Below, piece by piece: positions 1 to 6,141 of a DNA stretch of 33,328 bases. Source of the DNA: Spirochaetaceae bacterium (GTDB lineage: Bacteria; Spirochaetota; Spirochaetia; SZUA-6; Fen-1364); contig PLNO01000076.1 in NCBI GenBank assembly GCA_003141795.1, forward strand, positions 758 to 34,085, written 5' to 3'. The translations under genes were made by a program, and so were the position numbers. A model generated the notes under the pieces. The model did no database searches. It was not told the origin of the DNA and saw nothing but the letters and a program-made list of their open reading frames with translations. Numbering within the stretch: the first letter of the stretch is position 1; each line of letters starts with the position of its first letter.

Positions 1-879
1 CGGCAGGACTGGATCTGGGACAAGATCATCTACGCGAACCCGACGAAGACCCCGGCAACACTGGAGAAGCTCGATCAGTACAAGCCCCTGGTGACGTTCG
101 ACAACAGCGACGAGATCCAGAAGATCAAGGAGTTCGCGCCCCACGCGGGGCTCGCGCTCCGCCTGGGGGTCCCCAATACCGGGGCGATGGTTGAGCTGTC
201 CTCGAAGTTCGGGGCCTCCCCCGGCGAGGCGGTGGACCTCATCCTCGAAGCGGACCGGGCGGGGCTCGTCGTGGAGGGCATCAGCTTCCACGTCGGGAGC
301 CAGACGACGAACTTCGGCAACTACGTGCAGGCGCTGAACCTGACGGCGAATATCTTCAAAGAGGCGCGTGACCGCGGGTACACGAAGATGAACCTCGTCG
401 ACATCGGCGGCGGGTTCCCCGCTCCGTACGATGCAACGGTCAAGCCGTTCGAGGAGCTCGCGAAGATCGTCAACTCCGAGCTCGATCGGCTCTTCCCCGA
501 GGACATCGAGGTGATCGCCGAGCCGGGACGTTTCCTCGTTGCCACGTCGGGATACGCCATCTCTGAGGTGATCGGGACCGCGGTGCGCGACGGCAAGAAG
601 TGCTACTACATCAACGACGGCGTCTACCATACGTATTCGGGCATCATATTCGACCATTGCCAGTACCCCGTGAAGGCCTTCAAGCGGGGTCCGACGCACA
701 TCAGCGCGGTGTTCGGTCCCACCTGCGATGCCCTGGACGTGATCTCCATGGCGGAAAACCTTCCCGACCTCCACAGGGGAGACCTGGTCTACAGCGAGAT
801 GATCGGCGCCTACAGCCACGCATCGGCCACGTACTTCAACGGGTTCCCGCCGGCGAAGGTCGTGCACGTCAACCAGTAG
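1..879 (+). CDS. Ornithine/lysine-type PLP decarboxylase (fold III), 5' end cut by window
   Basis: The frame is open from base 1, so the N-terminus with the PLP lysine lies outside the window; about 292 residues are visible. It matches the eukaryotic-type ornithine decarboxylase family: a YANPTKT segment near the start, HVGSQ, the glycine-rich phosphate-binding DIGGGFP, EPGRF, GPTCDALD with the catalytic-site cysteine and adjacent aspartate, and a C-terminal block ending in TYFNGF. The family decarboxylates ornithine (or lysine) to putrescine (or cadaverine) in the cytosol as a dimer with shared active sites. The substrate cannot be settled from this fragment. A complete polyamine importer lies 16 kb away on the other strand, consistent with active polyamine metabolism. 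A MITE-like element begins 11 bases after the stop codon, and I see no intrinsic terminator. Confidence 0.9.
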   Translation, partial: RQDWIWDKIIYANPTKTPATLEKLDQYKPLVTFDNSDEIQKIKEFAPHAGLALRLGVPNTGAMVELSSKFGASPGEAVDLILEADRAGLVVEGISFHVGSQTTNFGNYVQALNLTANIFKEARDRGYTKMNLVDIGGGFPAPYDATVKPFEELAKIVNSELDRLFPEDIEVIAEPGRFLVATSGYAISEVIGTAVRDGKKCYYINDGVYHTYSGIIFDHCQYPVKAFKRGPTHISAVFGPTCDALDVISMAENLPDLHRGDLVYSEMIGAYSHASATYFNGFPPAKVVHVNQ

Positions 880-889
880 GAGTTGCGCC

Positions 890-1010
890 CAGCATTTCTC
901 ATTTTGTACCTTTGGAGCTTACAAGGAAGCGGTCGTACTGCCAAATATGGCCCTTTTCGTCGGACAAAATGAGAAATGCGGATCAATGAGACGCAAACTG
1001 AGAATTGCTG
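890..1010. mobile_element. 121-bp MITE-like element with terminal inverted repeats and 9-bp target duplication
   Basis: The left end reads CAGCATTTCTCATTTTG. The reverse complement of the right end reads CAGCAATTCTCAGTTTG, giving 15 of 17 matches. The same 9 bases, AGTTGCGCC, flank it directly at 881-889 and 1011-1019. Inside, positions 964-979 are a perfect 16-base inverted copy of 892-907. No ORF fits inside, so it is a non-autonomous element that would need a transposase from elsewhere. A related element of the same length with the same type of duplication lies at 25716-25835. Nine-base duplications occur in several IS families, so I do not assign a parent family. Confidence 0.8.
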
Positions 1011-1012
1011 AG

Positions 1013-1041
1013 TTGCGCCGGCCCGCAGGAGCGCTTATACT
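1013..1041 (+). promoter_or_regulatory. Putative sigma-70 promoter of the desaturase gene
   Basis: TTGCGC (1013-1018), 17-base spacer, TATACT (1036-1041). The -35 hexamer lies inside the right copy of the MITE target duplication, so the element's arrival may have reset what lies upstream of this promoter. The predicted transcript start near 1048 leaves about 29 bases of leader, including GGAGG at 1066-1070. Confidence 0.45.
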
Positions 1042-1076
1042 GCCCTCATTCCAATTTTATCATGTGGAGGGCGTGT

Positions 1077-2180
1077 ATGGCGCAACAACGCGAGCCGATG
1101 GACAAGGTTCGTCAAACGTTCAAGGTGGATTGGTATCGATGCCCCATCCCCCGGGAAACCCTCAAGGAGCTGACGCGGCGCAGCGACGTGCGGGGGCTCC
1201 TCCAGACCCTGGGGTACCTCGCCCTGCTCGTGGTCACGGGGGGAGCGGCATGGTTCTGCTTTTCCCGTGCCCTCTGGGTGTGGTTCGCCGTTGCCCTGTT
1301 CGTTTTCGGGACCATCGACTCCTTCAACCCGGGGCTCGTGACGCACGAGCTCTCCCACGGAACGGTTTTTAAAACCAAGTGGCTGAACGCCTTCTTCCTT
1401 CGCTTCTACAGCCTGATCGGATGGACGAACTTCCATCAGTACAAGCGCAGCCATACGTTCCACCATCTCTACACGCTGCATCCCCGGGGGGACCGCGAAG
1501 TCGTGCTTCCCACCACACCGTCCCTTCACCCCGTGAAGGTGCTCTTCCTGCTCACGCTCAACGTCCCCGTTCTCTGGCAGACAATCGGGGGAACGGTGCG
1601 GCTCGCTTTCACCGGTAGGTTTTCCAATGAATGGTCGGAAGCCGTTTTCCCGCCCGGGGACACTGCCGCCCGCGCGGAGGCCCGCAGGTGGGCGTGGGTC
1701 CTGCTCGTCTTCCACGCGGCGGTGATCGCCGTGGGGATCGTCTTCCGCCTCTGGATGCTTCCCGTGCTCGTGACCTTCGGGATGTATTTCGCCAACTGGT
1801 GGTCGTACTTCGTGGGCCTGCCCATGCATGCGGGCCTGCGCGATAATGTCCCCGATTTCAGGCTGTGTTGCAGGACTATCACGCTCGACCCGTTCTCCCG
1901 GTTCATCTATTGGCACATGAACTTCCACACCGAGCACCACATGTATGCGGCGGTTCCCTGCTACAATCTCCACCGCCTGTCCCGCATCCTGGCACCTGAC
2001 ATGCCCCGGCCCCGCGGCGTCATCGAGTCGTGGAAGGAGATGCGTGACGCCTACCACAGGCAGAAGACGGATCCGAGGTACCAGTTCGACACGCCGCTGC
2101 CCAAGCCGCCGGAGTCTCATGGTGGCCAGGATGCCGCCGGTGCATCCCTCGGAGATCTTGCGCCCAGGGGATTGGGCTGA
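1077..2180 (+). CDS. Membrane fatty acid desaturase family protein
   Basis: A 367-residue integral membrane di-iron enzyme. Three histidine clusters ligate the irons: HELSH (90-94), H-x4-SHTFHH (120-130) and HTEHH (284-288). Hydrophobic segments lie around residues 45-85 and 195-240, as in the FA_desaturase superfamily, which uses O2 to desaturate or hydroxylate acyl chains, carotenoids or related lipids at the cytoplasmic face. The exact substrate is unknown. The start at 1077 is chosen because GGAGG sits 7 bases upstream; the frame stays open further upstream, but that part lies in the MITE and promoter region. The C-terminal 40 residues are polar and proline-rich. The gene stands alone; the next gene has its own promoter. 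Confidence 0.85.
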   Translation: MAQQREPMDKVRQTFKVDWYRCPIPRETLKELTRRSDVRGLLQTLGYLALLVVTGGAAWFCFSRALWVWFAVALFVFGTIDSFNPGLVTHELSHGTVFKTKWLNAFFLRFYSLIGWTNFHQYKRSHTFHHLYTLHPRGDREVVLPTTPSLHPVKVLFLLTLNVPVLWQTIGGTVRLAFTGRFSNEWSEAVFPPGDTAARAEARRWAWVLLVFHAAVIAVGIVFRLWMLPVLVTFGMYFANWWSYFVGLPMHAGLRDNVPDFRLCCRTITLDPFSRFIYWHMNFHTEHHMYAAVPCYNLHRLSRILAPDMPRPRGVIESWKEMRDAYHRQKTDPRYQFDTPLPKPPESHGGQDAAGASLGDLAPRGLG

Positions 2181-2240
2181 ATCGTGTTGCAGAGTCGGCG
2201 TATGCCATTTCACCCTTACCCCTGATAACAAATAGTCCGC

Positions 2241-2268
2241 TTGACATCACAACCATTATCTCTATAAT
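2241..2268 (+). promoter_or_regulatory. Strong sigma-70 promoter of the 180-residue exported protein
   Basis: Perfect hexamers TTGACA (2241-2246) and TATAAT (2263-2268) with a 16-base spacer, in a locally AT-rich stretch. The predicted start near 2275 gives a leader of about 30 bases that contains AAAGGAGT at 2293-2300. Confidence 0.8.
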
Positions 2269-2304
2269 CACCATTGTTATTAATCCATCATCAAAGGAGT
2301 ACCA

Positions 2305-2847
2305 ATGAAAAGGCTCGTTCTGGTCATTATCCTCAGCATCCTTTCTCTCACCGCTGTATCCGCCAGCGGGTTCTACGTGACGCCGAGTGCGGCAGTCAAC
2401 GTGGGAATCGGCAATTATCTCAGGGGAGGCGCTGTAGCCGGCCAGGCTTTCTATGACTTTGGATTCATTGCCGTCGGCCTCGAGGTGAAAGCCGATTATG
2501 ACGTCGGGTTCAATGTCTTCAATGTCCCCATGATGCTCCTGATCGGTTTCGGCAGGGATTTCTGGATTGGCGCCGGCTACACCCTCGGCATCGGCTCCCC
2601 GAGCATCACGGGAACGAACGGGACCGCCATCCCCTGGACGTACGGTGGGTTCCCGAACACGTACGCGCTGGGCGTGAACGTCTTCAGGCTCCCTCTGCCC
2701 TTCGGCGCATTGCTCGTGCAGTCGGAGATCAACTATACGGTCAATTCCCCGGTCAACGCAGCCGATTCTGCAGGGCTCGGCATGCTCATCGGAGCGCTTG
2801 CCGGTCTCAAAGGATCAGTGGGCGTCGGCGTGGAAATGAAGCTTTAG
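2305..2847 (+). CDS. Small exported, probably outer-membrane beta-barrel-like protein
   Basis: A 180-residue protein of no family I can name. It begins with a clear Sec signal peptide (basic MKR, a hydrophobic run, cleavage probably after SAS near residue 20). The mature part alternates polar and hydrophobic residues, is rich in Gly, Tyr and Phe, and ends in a hydrophobic-charged strand (GVGVEMKL), as in small outer membrane proteins. It has no cysteine in the mature part and no lipobox. AAAGGAGT just upstream fixes the start. A consensus promoter before it and a strong terminator after it make it a monocistronic, probably abundantly expressed gene. Function unknown; the barrel topology is inference. 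Confidence 0.75.
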   Translation: MKRLVLVIILSILSLTAVSASGFYVTPSAAVNVGIGNYLRGGAVAGQAFYDFGFIAVGLEVKADYDVGFNVFNVPMMLLIGFGRDFWIGAGYTLGIGSPSITGTNGTAIPWTYGGFPNTYALGVNVFRLPLPFGALLVQSEINYTVNSPVNAADSAGLGMLIGALAGLKGSVGVGVEMKL

Positions 2848-2873
2848 TTCCCCCTCCCCTTTCCCCTTGGATG

Positions 2874-2905
2874 CCGGGTTCCCTGACGGGCGCCCGGTTT
2901 TTTTT
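2874..2905 (+). terminator. Rho-independent terminator
   Basis: CCGGG (2874-2878) pairs with CCCGG (2893-2897). An inner CCC/GGG pairing closes around TGAC, with a two-base internal loop between the stems. Eight T residues follow (2898-2905). It lies 26 bases after the stop codon of the small exported protein. Confidence 0.85.
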
Positions 2906-2948
2906 GGACAAATGGTAACAGATGTGATAATCTCAATTGTTCTATAAT
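2904..2948 (+). promoter_or_regulatory. Promoter region of the MarR gene, two candidate -10 boxes
   Basis: TTGGAC (2904-2909) is followed 16 bases later by GATAAT (2926-2931). A second, perfect TATAAT lies at 2943-2948, only 9 bases before the start codon. Use of the second box would give an almost leaderless mRNA. There is no Shine-Dalgarno sequence before the gene. Short dyads around 2911-2940 could be autoregulatory MarR sites, but I cannot define an operator. Confidence 0.5.
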
Positions 2949-2957
2949 GCATGTCCT

Positions 2958-3416
2958 ATGGAGACGAGCTTGGTATACGACCGTGAGCCCTTCACGCGCC
3001 TCGTCGGCTTTGCCACGGGCATCCACATCAAGACGCAGCGCGCCGCCGAAAGAGCGCTCGCACCGCTGGGCCTTACCTACGCGCAGTTCGGAACGCTCGC
3101 GGCAATCGCCGAAAGAGACGGGCAGAGCCAGCGGGAACTCGCGGGACGCCTGGAAACGGATGCCAACACCGTGATGGTCATCTGCGATTCTCTGCAGAAG
3201 AAGGGGCTTGCCGAACGGCGTCTTGATCCGGCGGATCGCAGGGTGCGCAGGATCAGCATGACACCCGACGGGGCACGCTCCTTCGCGAAGGCGGGAGCGA
3301 TCGTGGAGAAGCTATACCGCCCGCTCGCCGAGGCGACCTCCGATGCGGACATACGGAAAGCGCTGCCCGTGCTGGAGGAGCTCTACGGGCGCTTGAAGGA
3401 GCGGGAAAAGTCATGA
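2958..3416 (+). CDS. MarR-family transcriptional regulator
   Basis: A 152-residue winged-helix regulator of normal family length. The DNA-binding core reads QSQRELAGRLETDANTV (recognition region), then the wing with the DPADRRVRRI signature (D-x-R-x-x-R type) and MTPDG. Family members are dimers that usually repress their own operon and a linked efflux or stress gene, and respond to phenolic or oxidative signals. The ATG at 2958 is preferred over an in-frame TTG at 2937, which precedes the candidate -10 box. The stop codon overlaps the ATG of a short downstream frame (ATGA), suggesting translational coupling to a gene that is now lost. No ligand can be inferred. Confidence 0.88.
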   Translation: METSLVYDREPFTRLVGFATGIHIKTQRAAERALAPLGLTYAQFGTLAAIAERDGQSQRELAGRLETDANTVMVICDSLQKKGLAERRLDPADRRVRRISMTPDGARSFAKAGAIVEKLYRPLAEATSDADIRKALPVLEELYGRLKEREKS

Positions 3417-3490
3417 GTGTGCCGACCATCCTGGCCCTCATCCCCGCTGCGAAAGATAGCGGGCGTGGCGCTGCCCGTATCAGGGCCTGA
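3413..3490 (+). pseudogene. 25-codon stub coupled to marR; probable 5' remnant of a lost gene
   Basis: ATG overlaps the marR stop (ATGA) and the frame runs 25 codons, starting MSVPTILALIPA, to a TGA at 3488-3490. The first dozen residues look like a genuine hydrophobic N-terminus; the rest is Gly/Ala/Arg-rich and resembles nothing. A recombinase gene ends just beyond, at 3511. The simplest reading is that a co-transcribed partner of marR lost everything after its first codons. A real small protein cannot be excluded. Confidence 0.35.
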
Positions 3491-3510
3491 CGCCGCGGAG
3501 GAGCCGCCTG

Positions 3511-4467
3511 TTATGCCACCGGGCCGCTGCCCGGCAAAACCCTGGTCTGCCCGCCGGACTGCGCGCCGCCGTCATCGTCCAATTTGGCAAGGTCATTCCG
3601 CGTGACTTCCTCCAGGTCGAGGAAGCCATCCCCGGGGGAGGCCTCGGAATACATGCGGGCAGTCAGGCCGGGATCCGAATGACCGAGGACCGCGGCAACC
3701 ACCTTGACGCCCCGCCCCCGCTTGATCTGGATGGCGGCCCAGGTGTGCCTCAACATCTGCGCTGACACCTCGCGCCCGAGGATCTTCAGGGATTCATGCT
3801 TGATGCGGTTCGTCACGGAGATGCGGCTGTACGGACCCCCCTGGTGCTCGAACAACAGCGACTGGCCGCAAAAACGGGCCTTGATCTGCTCGATGAGGTC
3901 CTTCTTCACGTGGATGACGCGCTCCCGACCCGAGGTACCCCGAACGCGCACCTGTACATGATCGTCGCCTGTCGCAGTGAGATCCTCCAGTCGAATTCCC
4001 AGCATCTCGGACACGCGAACTCCCGTGCGGACGAGGAACGTGACCATCAGTCGAATCGTCCTGTCCTTCGTCTGCCCGACGAGCGCGCGCGCTTCAGCGA
4101 TGTCCAGAACCTTCTGCGAGGGCACGGCAGTCTTGTCGATCTTCCTGAGCTTCACGGATTTCAGGACGTCCTCCACCTGATACTTCCGCCTCAGGCTGTC
4201 CGCGAACGCGCTGCGTTTGAACGCATAACGGACCCGGTTGCGGGCCGCGGAGAGCTTCCTGTTGATCGTTGCCGGGGAATACGTCTTGCCATCGTGCTCC
4301 GCATCGAGCCATTTCGCGTACTGCCGGAAACCGTCGACGACGAGCAGCTTCCGCTCCCTGACGAAGCCGACGAATTGCTTCACATCGAGCTGGTACACGT
4401 CACGGATGCCTTCCAATTCGGCGAGAAGCTCCTCCTGCCCCTGGTGTGATGAGCTCTTTTCATCCAT
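3511..4467 (-). CDS. Tyrosine recombinase (phage-integrase family) with altered catalytic residues
   Basis: A 318-residue protein with an N-terminal SAM-like DNA-binding half (residues about 20-110) and a C-terminal catalytic domain (about 120-290). Catalytic Arg151 (TGVRVSE), Arg240 (MLRH), His263 (LGHSD) and nucleophile Tyr273 (RMYSE) are present. Two usual residues are not: the beta-hairpin lysine position reads GTSGRER (Thr178), and the first histidine of HxxR is Gln237. It may be impaired or divergent. The start at 4467 follows GGGGA by 8 bases and a promoter at 4511-4539; the longer frame to 4665 lies upstream of that promoter and is rejected. It stands alone, next to a truncated frame, with no recognised att duplication. 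Confidence 0.85.
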   Translation of the reverse strand: MDEKSSSHQGQEELLAELEGIRDVYQLDVKQFVGFVRERKLLVVDGFRQYAKWLDAEHDGKTYSPATINRKLSAARNRVRYAFKRSAFADSLRRKYQVEDVLKSVKLRKIDKTAVPSQKVLDIAEARALVGQTKDRTIRLMVTFLVRTGVRVSEMLGIRLEDLTATGDDHVQVRVRGTSGRERVIHVKKDLIEQIKARFCGQSLLFEHQGGPYSRISVTNRIKHESLKILGREVSAQMLRHTWAAIQIKRGRGVKVVAAVLGHSDPGLTARMYSEASPGDGFLDLEEVTRNDLAKLDDDGGAQSGGQTRVLPGSGPVA

Positions 4468-4510
4468 TATCAGGATCCCCTTTCCGATGATAACATCATT
4501 CTTATTTTGT

Positions 4511-4539
4511 AACATAACACATAAAATCATGGAAGGCAA
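4511..4539 (-). promoter_or_regulatory. Putative promoter of the recombinase gene
   Basis: On the minus strand TTGCCT (4534-4539), 17-base spacer, TATGTT (4511-4516), in an AT-rich island unlike its surroundings. The predicted start near 4504 leaves a 37-base leader and supports the start codon at 4467. Confidence 0.5.
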
Positions 4540-4594
4540 CCGCTCCCTCTGCGTGGTCAATCGTCGATCGCTGTCCGGTGAGCTTCGTGCGTCA

Positions 4595-4807
4595 TTACTG
4601 CGACTCGCTGTAGGCGAATATGCGCAACGCGAGCGCCCGGTCCGCACACGCCGACGCTGCGGCAAACGGGAGCACGGTCACGCGCCGTGCACCCCAGGGA
4701 GGCACCCAGCCCGATCGTTCGACGTCCCCCGTCGGCGGGCGTCTCTGCGCGTCGACGAAAACAGCCAGAAACAGACCGATGGCGAGCATGGCGCAGCGCG
4801 GGATCAT
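4595..4807 (-). CDS. Small putative exported protein
   Basis: A 70-residue frame starting 8 bases after the stop of the upstream gene. Residues 1-20 form a plausible Sec signal sequence (MIPRC then a hydrophobic run to VDA), and the rest is a short Arg/Pro-containing tail with one more cysteine. I recognise no family, and the Shine-Dalgarno region is weak. The tight spacing to the preceding gene suggests co-transcription. It could also be an accidental frame in GC-rich DNA. Confidence 0.35.
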   Translation of the reverse strand: MIPRCAMLAIGLFLAVFVDAQRRPPTGDVERSGWVPPWGARRVTVLPFAAASACADRALALRIFAYSESQ

Positions 4808-4815
4808 CGAGGGGC

Positions 4816-5235
4816 TCAGCGGGTTCTGATGCGCATTCCCTCCGGGCTCTCATCGAGCTCGGCCAGATCCAGCGCCGCCATGATGGGCGGGATGTAATCC
4901 GCGAAGCGCCCCCGCGCGCCTTTCGTCAGGCCGTACCATCCCTGCACGGGGTTGTGCGGGGAACGCGCCCATTCCTCCACCGTGCCTGGGGCGGCAGGCT
5001 GATTCTCCTCCACGCTGCCCAGCAGCATCCAGTCACCGCGGGACTTCAGCATCTCGTCCAGATCGTTGAGGCAGCGGAGGTGGAAACGCAGCACGGTCTC
5101 CCCCGCTTTCACGACGATGCCGGGTGGAACGCTCATGGGATCCCGATAGGCGCTGAACCTCGATGCGCCGCCCGGAGTCGAAAGCAGCCATGGATTCTTC
5201 CTGGTCCCCGTAACATCACCCATGTCAGAGCTCAT
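4816..5235 (-). CDS. Conserved small soluble protein, resembles DUF6855
   Basis: A 139-residue soluble protein without signal peptide or membrane segment. It carries a pattern I associate from memory with DUF6855: NPWLLSTPGG near the N-terminus, a central ETVLRFHLRCLNDLDEML, GDWMLLGS, GTVEEWARS-x-NPVQGWYGL, then GRFADYIPP near the C-terminus. That name is moderately uncertain. Function is unknown; the size and conserved tryptophans suggest a compact domain. The start at 5235 has GGAGG four bases upstream; a second in-frame ATG at 5223 is also possible. A TATTGT box at 5251-5256 lies just upstream. It is divergent from the broken DinB gene and probably co-transcribed with the small frame below it. 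Confidence 0.6.
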   Translation of the reverse strand: MSSDMGDVTGTRKNPWLLSTPGGASRFSAYRDPMSVPPGIVVKAGETVLRFHLRCLNDLDEMLKSRGDWMLLGSVEENQPAAPGTVEEWARSPHNPVQGWYGLTKGARGRFADYIPPIMAALDLAELDESPEGMRIRTR

Positions 5236-5288
5236 GTCGCCTCCCCGCACACAATAGCGCGCACCCAGGGTCGGGGGGAAGATGCCGC

Positions 5289-5317
5289 GTGCCGACCACG
5301 GAGAAAGATCGTATATT
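5289..5317 (+). promoter_or_regulatory. Putative promoter of the DinB-family gene, leaderless geometry
   Basis: GTGCCG (5289-5294), 17-base spacer, TATATT (5312-5317). Seven bases then separate the -10 box from the ATG at 5325, so transcription would begin at or next to the start codon. There is no Shine-Dalgarno sequence before the ATG. Confidence 0.4.
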
Positions 5318-5324
5318 CACGACC

Positions 5325-5828
5325 ATGCAGGAAACACCGAAGCAGTATACCCAGAGGGTCCTCGGGTACATCGAAGGCAAGGACCCGATGGTCGTTCTGA
5401 AGGCCACGCCCCGACAGATCGAACGGCTGATCGCAGGAGCCACGAAGGGACGGCTGGCCCGACGTCCGGCTCCCGGCAAATGGTCGGTGACGGAGATCCT
5501 GGCACACCTTGCGGACGTCGAGATAGTGCAGGGATTCCGCATCCGACTGGTCCTCGGTGAGAGCTGAGCGAAAATCCAGGGATTCGATCAGGACGTTTGG
5601 GCGCGCTACTCGGACTACGCCTCGCACGATCCCCGCCTCTCAATGGAAGCGTATCGGGTGAACCGGGAGCGAACGCTCCGTCTGCTGAAGAGCCTTACGA
5701 AGAAGATGTGGGAAAGCTACGGAATGCACTCGGAACGCGGCAAGGAATCGGTACTGCGTATCACGGAGATGATGGCCGGGCACGATATCAACCACCGGCG
5801 TCAGATCGAGGCTCTCCTCGAGGGCTGA
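5325..5828 (+). pseudogene. DinB-family protein gene interrupted by one in-frame TGA
   Basis: The first 80 codons (YTQRVLGYIEG, then PGKWSVTEILAHLADVE) match the N-terminal half of DinB/YfiT-like four-helix proteins, with a metal-ligand histidine in AHLADVE. A TGA at 5565-5567 interrupts it. The same frame then continues without shift: IQGFDQDVWA, YASHDPRLS, and the C-terminal helix EMMAGHDINHRRQIEALL with the remaining histidine ligands. The total of about 166 residues equals a full-length family member. DinB proteins act in thiol-dependent or stress-related metal chemistry. One substitution (for instance GGA to TGA) explains the break; TGA recoding or a sequencing error are alternatives. 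The second half has its own ATG at 5643, but no ribosome site is visible. Confidence 0.8.
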
Positions 5829-6101
5829 GCGGCCTGTTCCAGATTGGACCTCCGCTTCCCGTAGCGTGGAACAGGGGGAGGAACACACCGTTCGGGGCCA
5901 TTGCAGCTGAAAGTCGGATCGCATCGATGAAATTCGGCCCTCATGTCCTCCTGCTCCTCGGAATCGCGCGCCAGTGCATGGAATTGACGTCCCTCCGTCT
6001 TTAAAAGCTTACAATTCTTGCCTTTCAAGCTACAAACCGAAACATAGGGATGCATTTCTCTAATCAGTATGAAATTACCAAGATCTCCGCAGCGCCCCCG
6101 C
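5829..6101. other. Non-coding stretch upstream of the sensor kinase
   Basis: No convincing ORF lies in this interval. The first half is GC-rich; 6000-6090 is AT-rich and probably holds the upstream activator region for the sigma-54 site that follows. I could not define a palindromic enhancer site by eye. Confidence 0.4.
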
Positions 6102-6117
6102 TGGCACGCTGCTTGCA
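6102..6117 (+). promoter_or_regulatory. Sigma-54 (RpoN) -24/-12 promoter
   Basis: TGGCACG (6102-6108), CTGC, TTGCA (6113-6117) matches the RpoN consensus TGGCACG-N4-TTGCW exactly, with correct GG-to-GC spacing. Predicted initiation near 6128 places AAGGAG at the very 5' end of the mRNA and the ATG at 6142 about 14 bases in. The upstream in-frame ATG at 6124 would be outside the transcript. Confidence 0.75.
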
Positions 6118-6141
6118 GATTGAATGCAAGGAGCTGGCAGA

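Noticed and set aside
890..1010. Rho-independent terminator for the decarboxylase formed by the 16-base inverted repeat
   Set aside because: The arms are 56 bases apart, there is no T-run, and the flanking duplication and matching ends are better explained by a mobile element.
1035..2231. 398-codon minus-strand frame opposite the desaturase
   Set aside because: Low-complexity His/Glu/Arg/Gly-rich shadow; the plus strand has all three histidine boxes.
3413..3490. Start of a NeuA/SpsF-like cytidylyltransferase (ILALIPA motif)
   Set aside because: Only seven residues agree and the following GGSKG nucleotide loop is absent, so no function is assigned.
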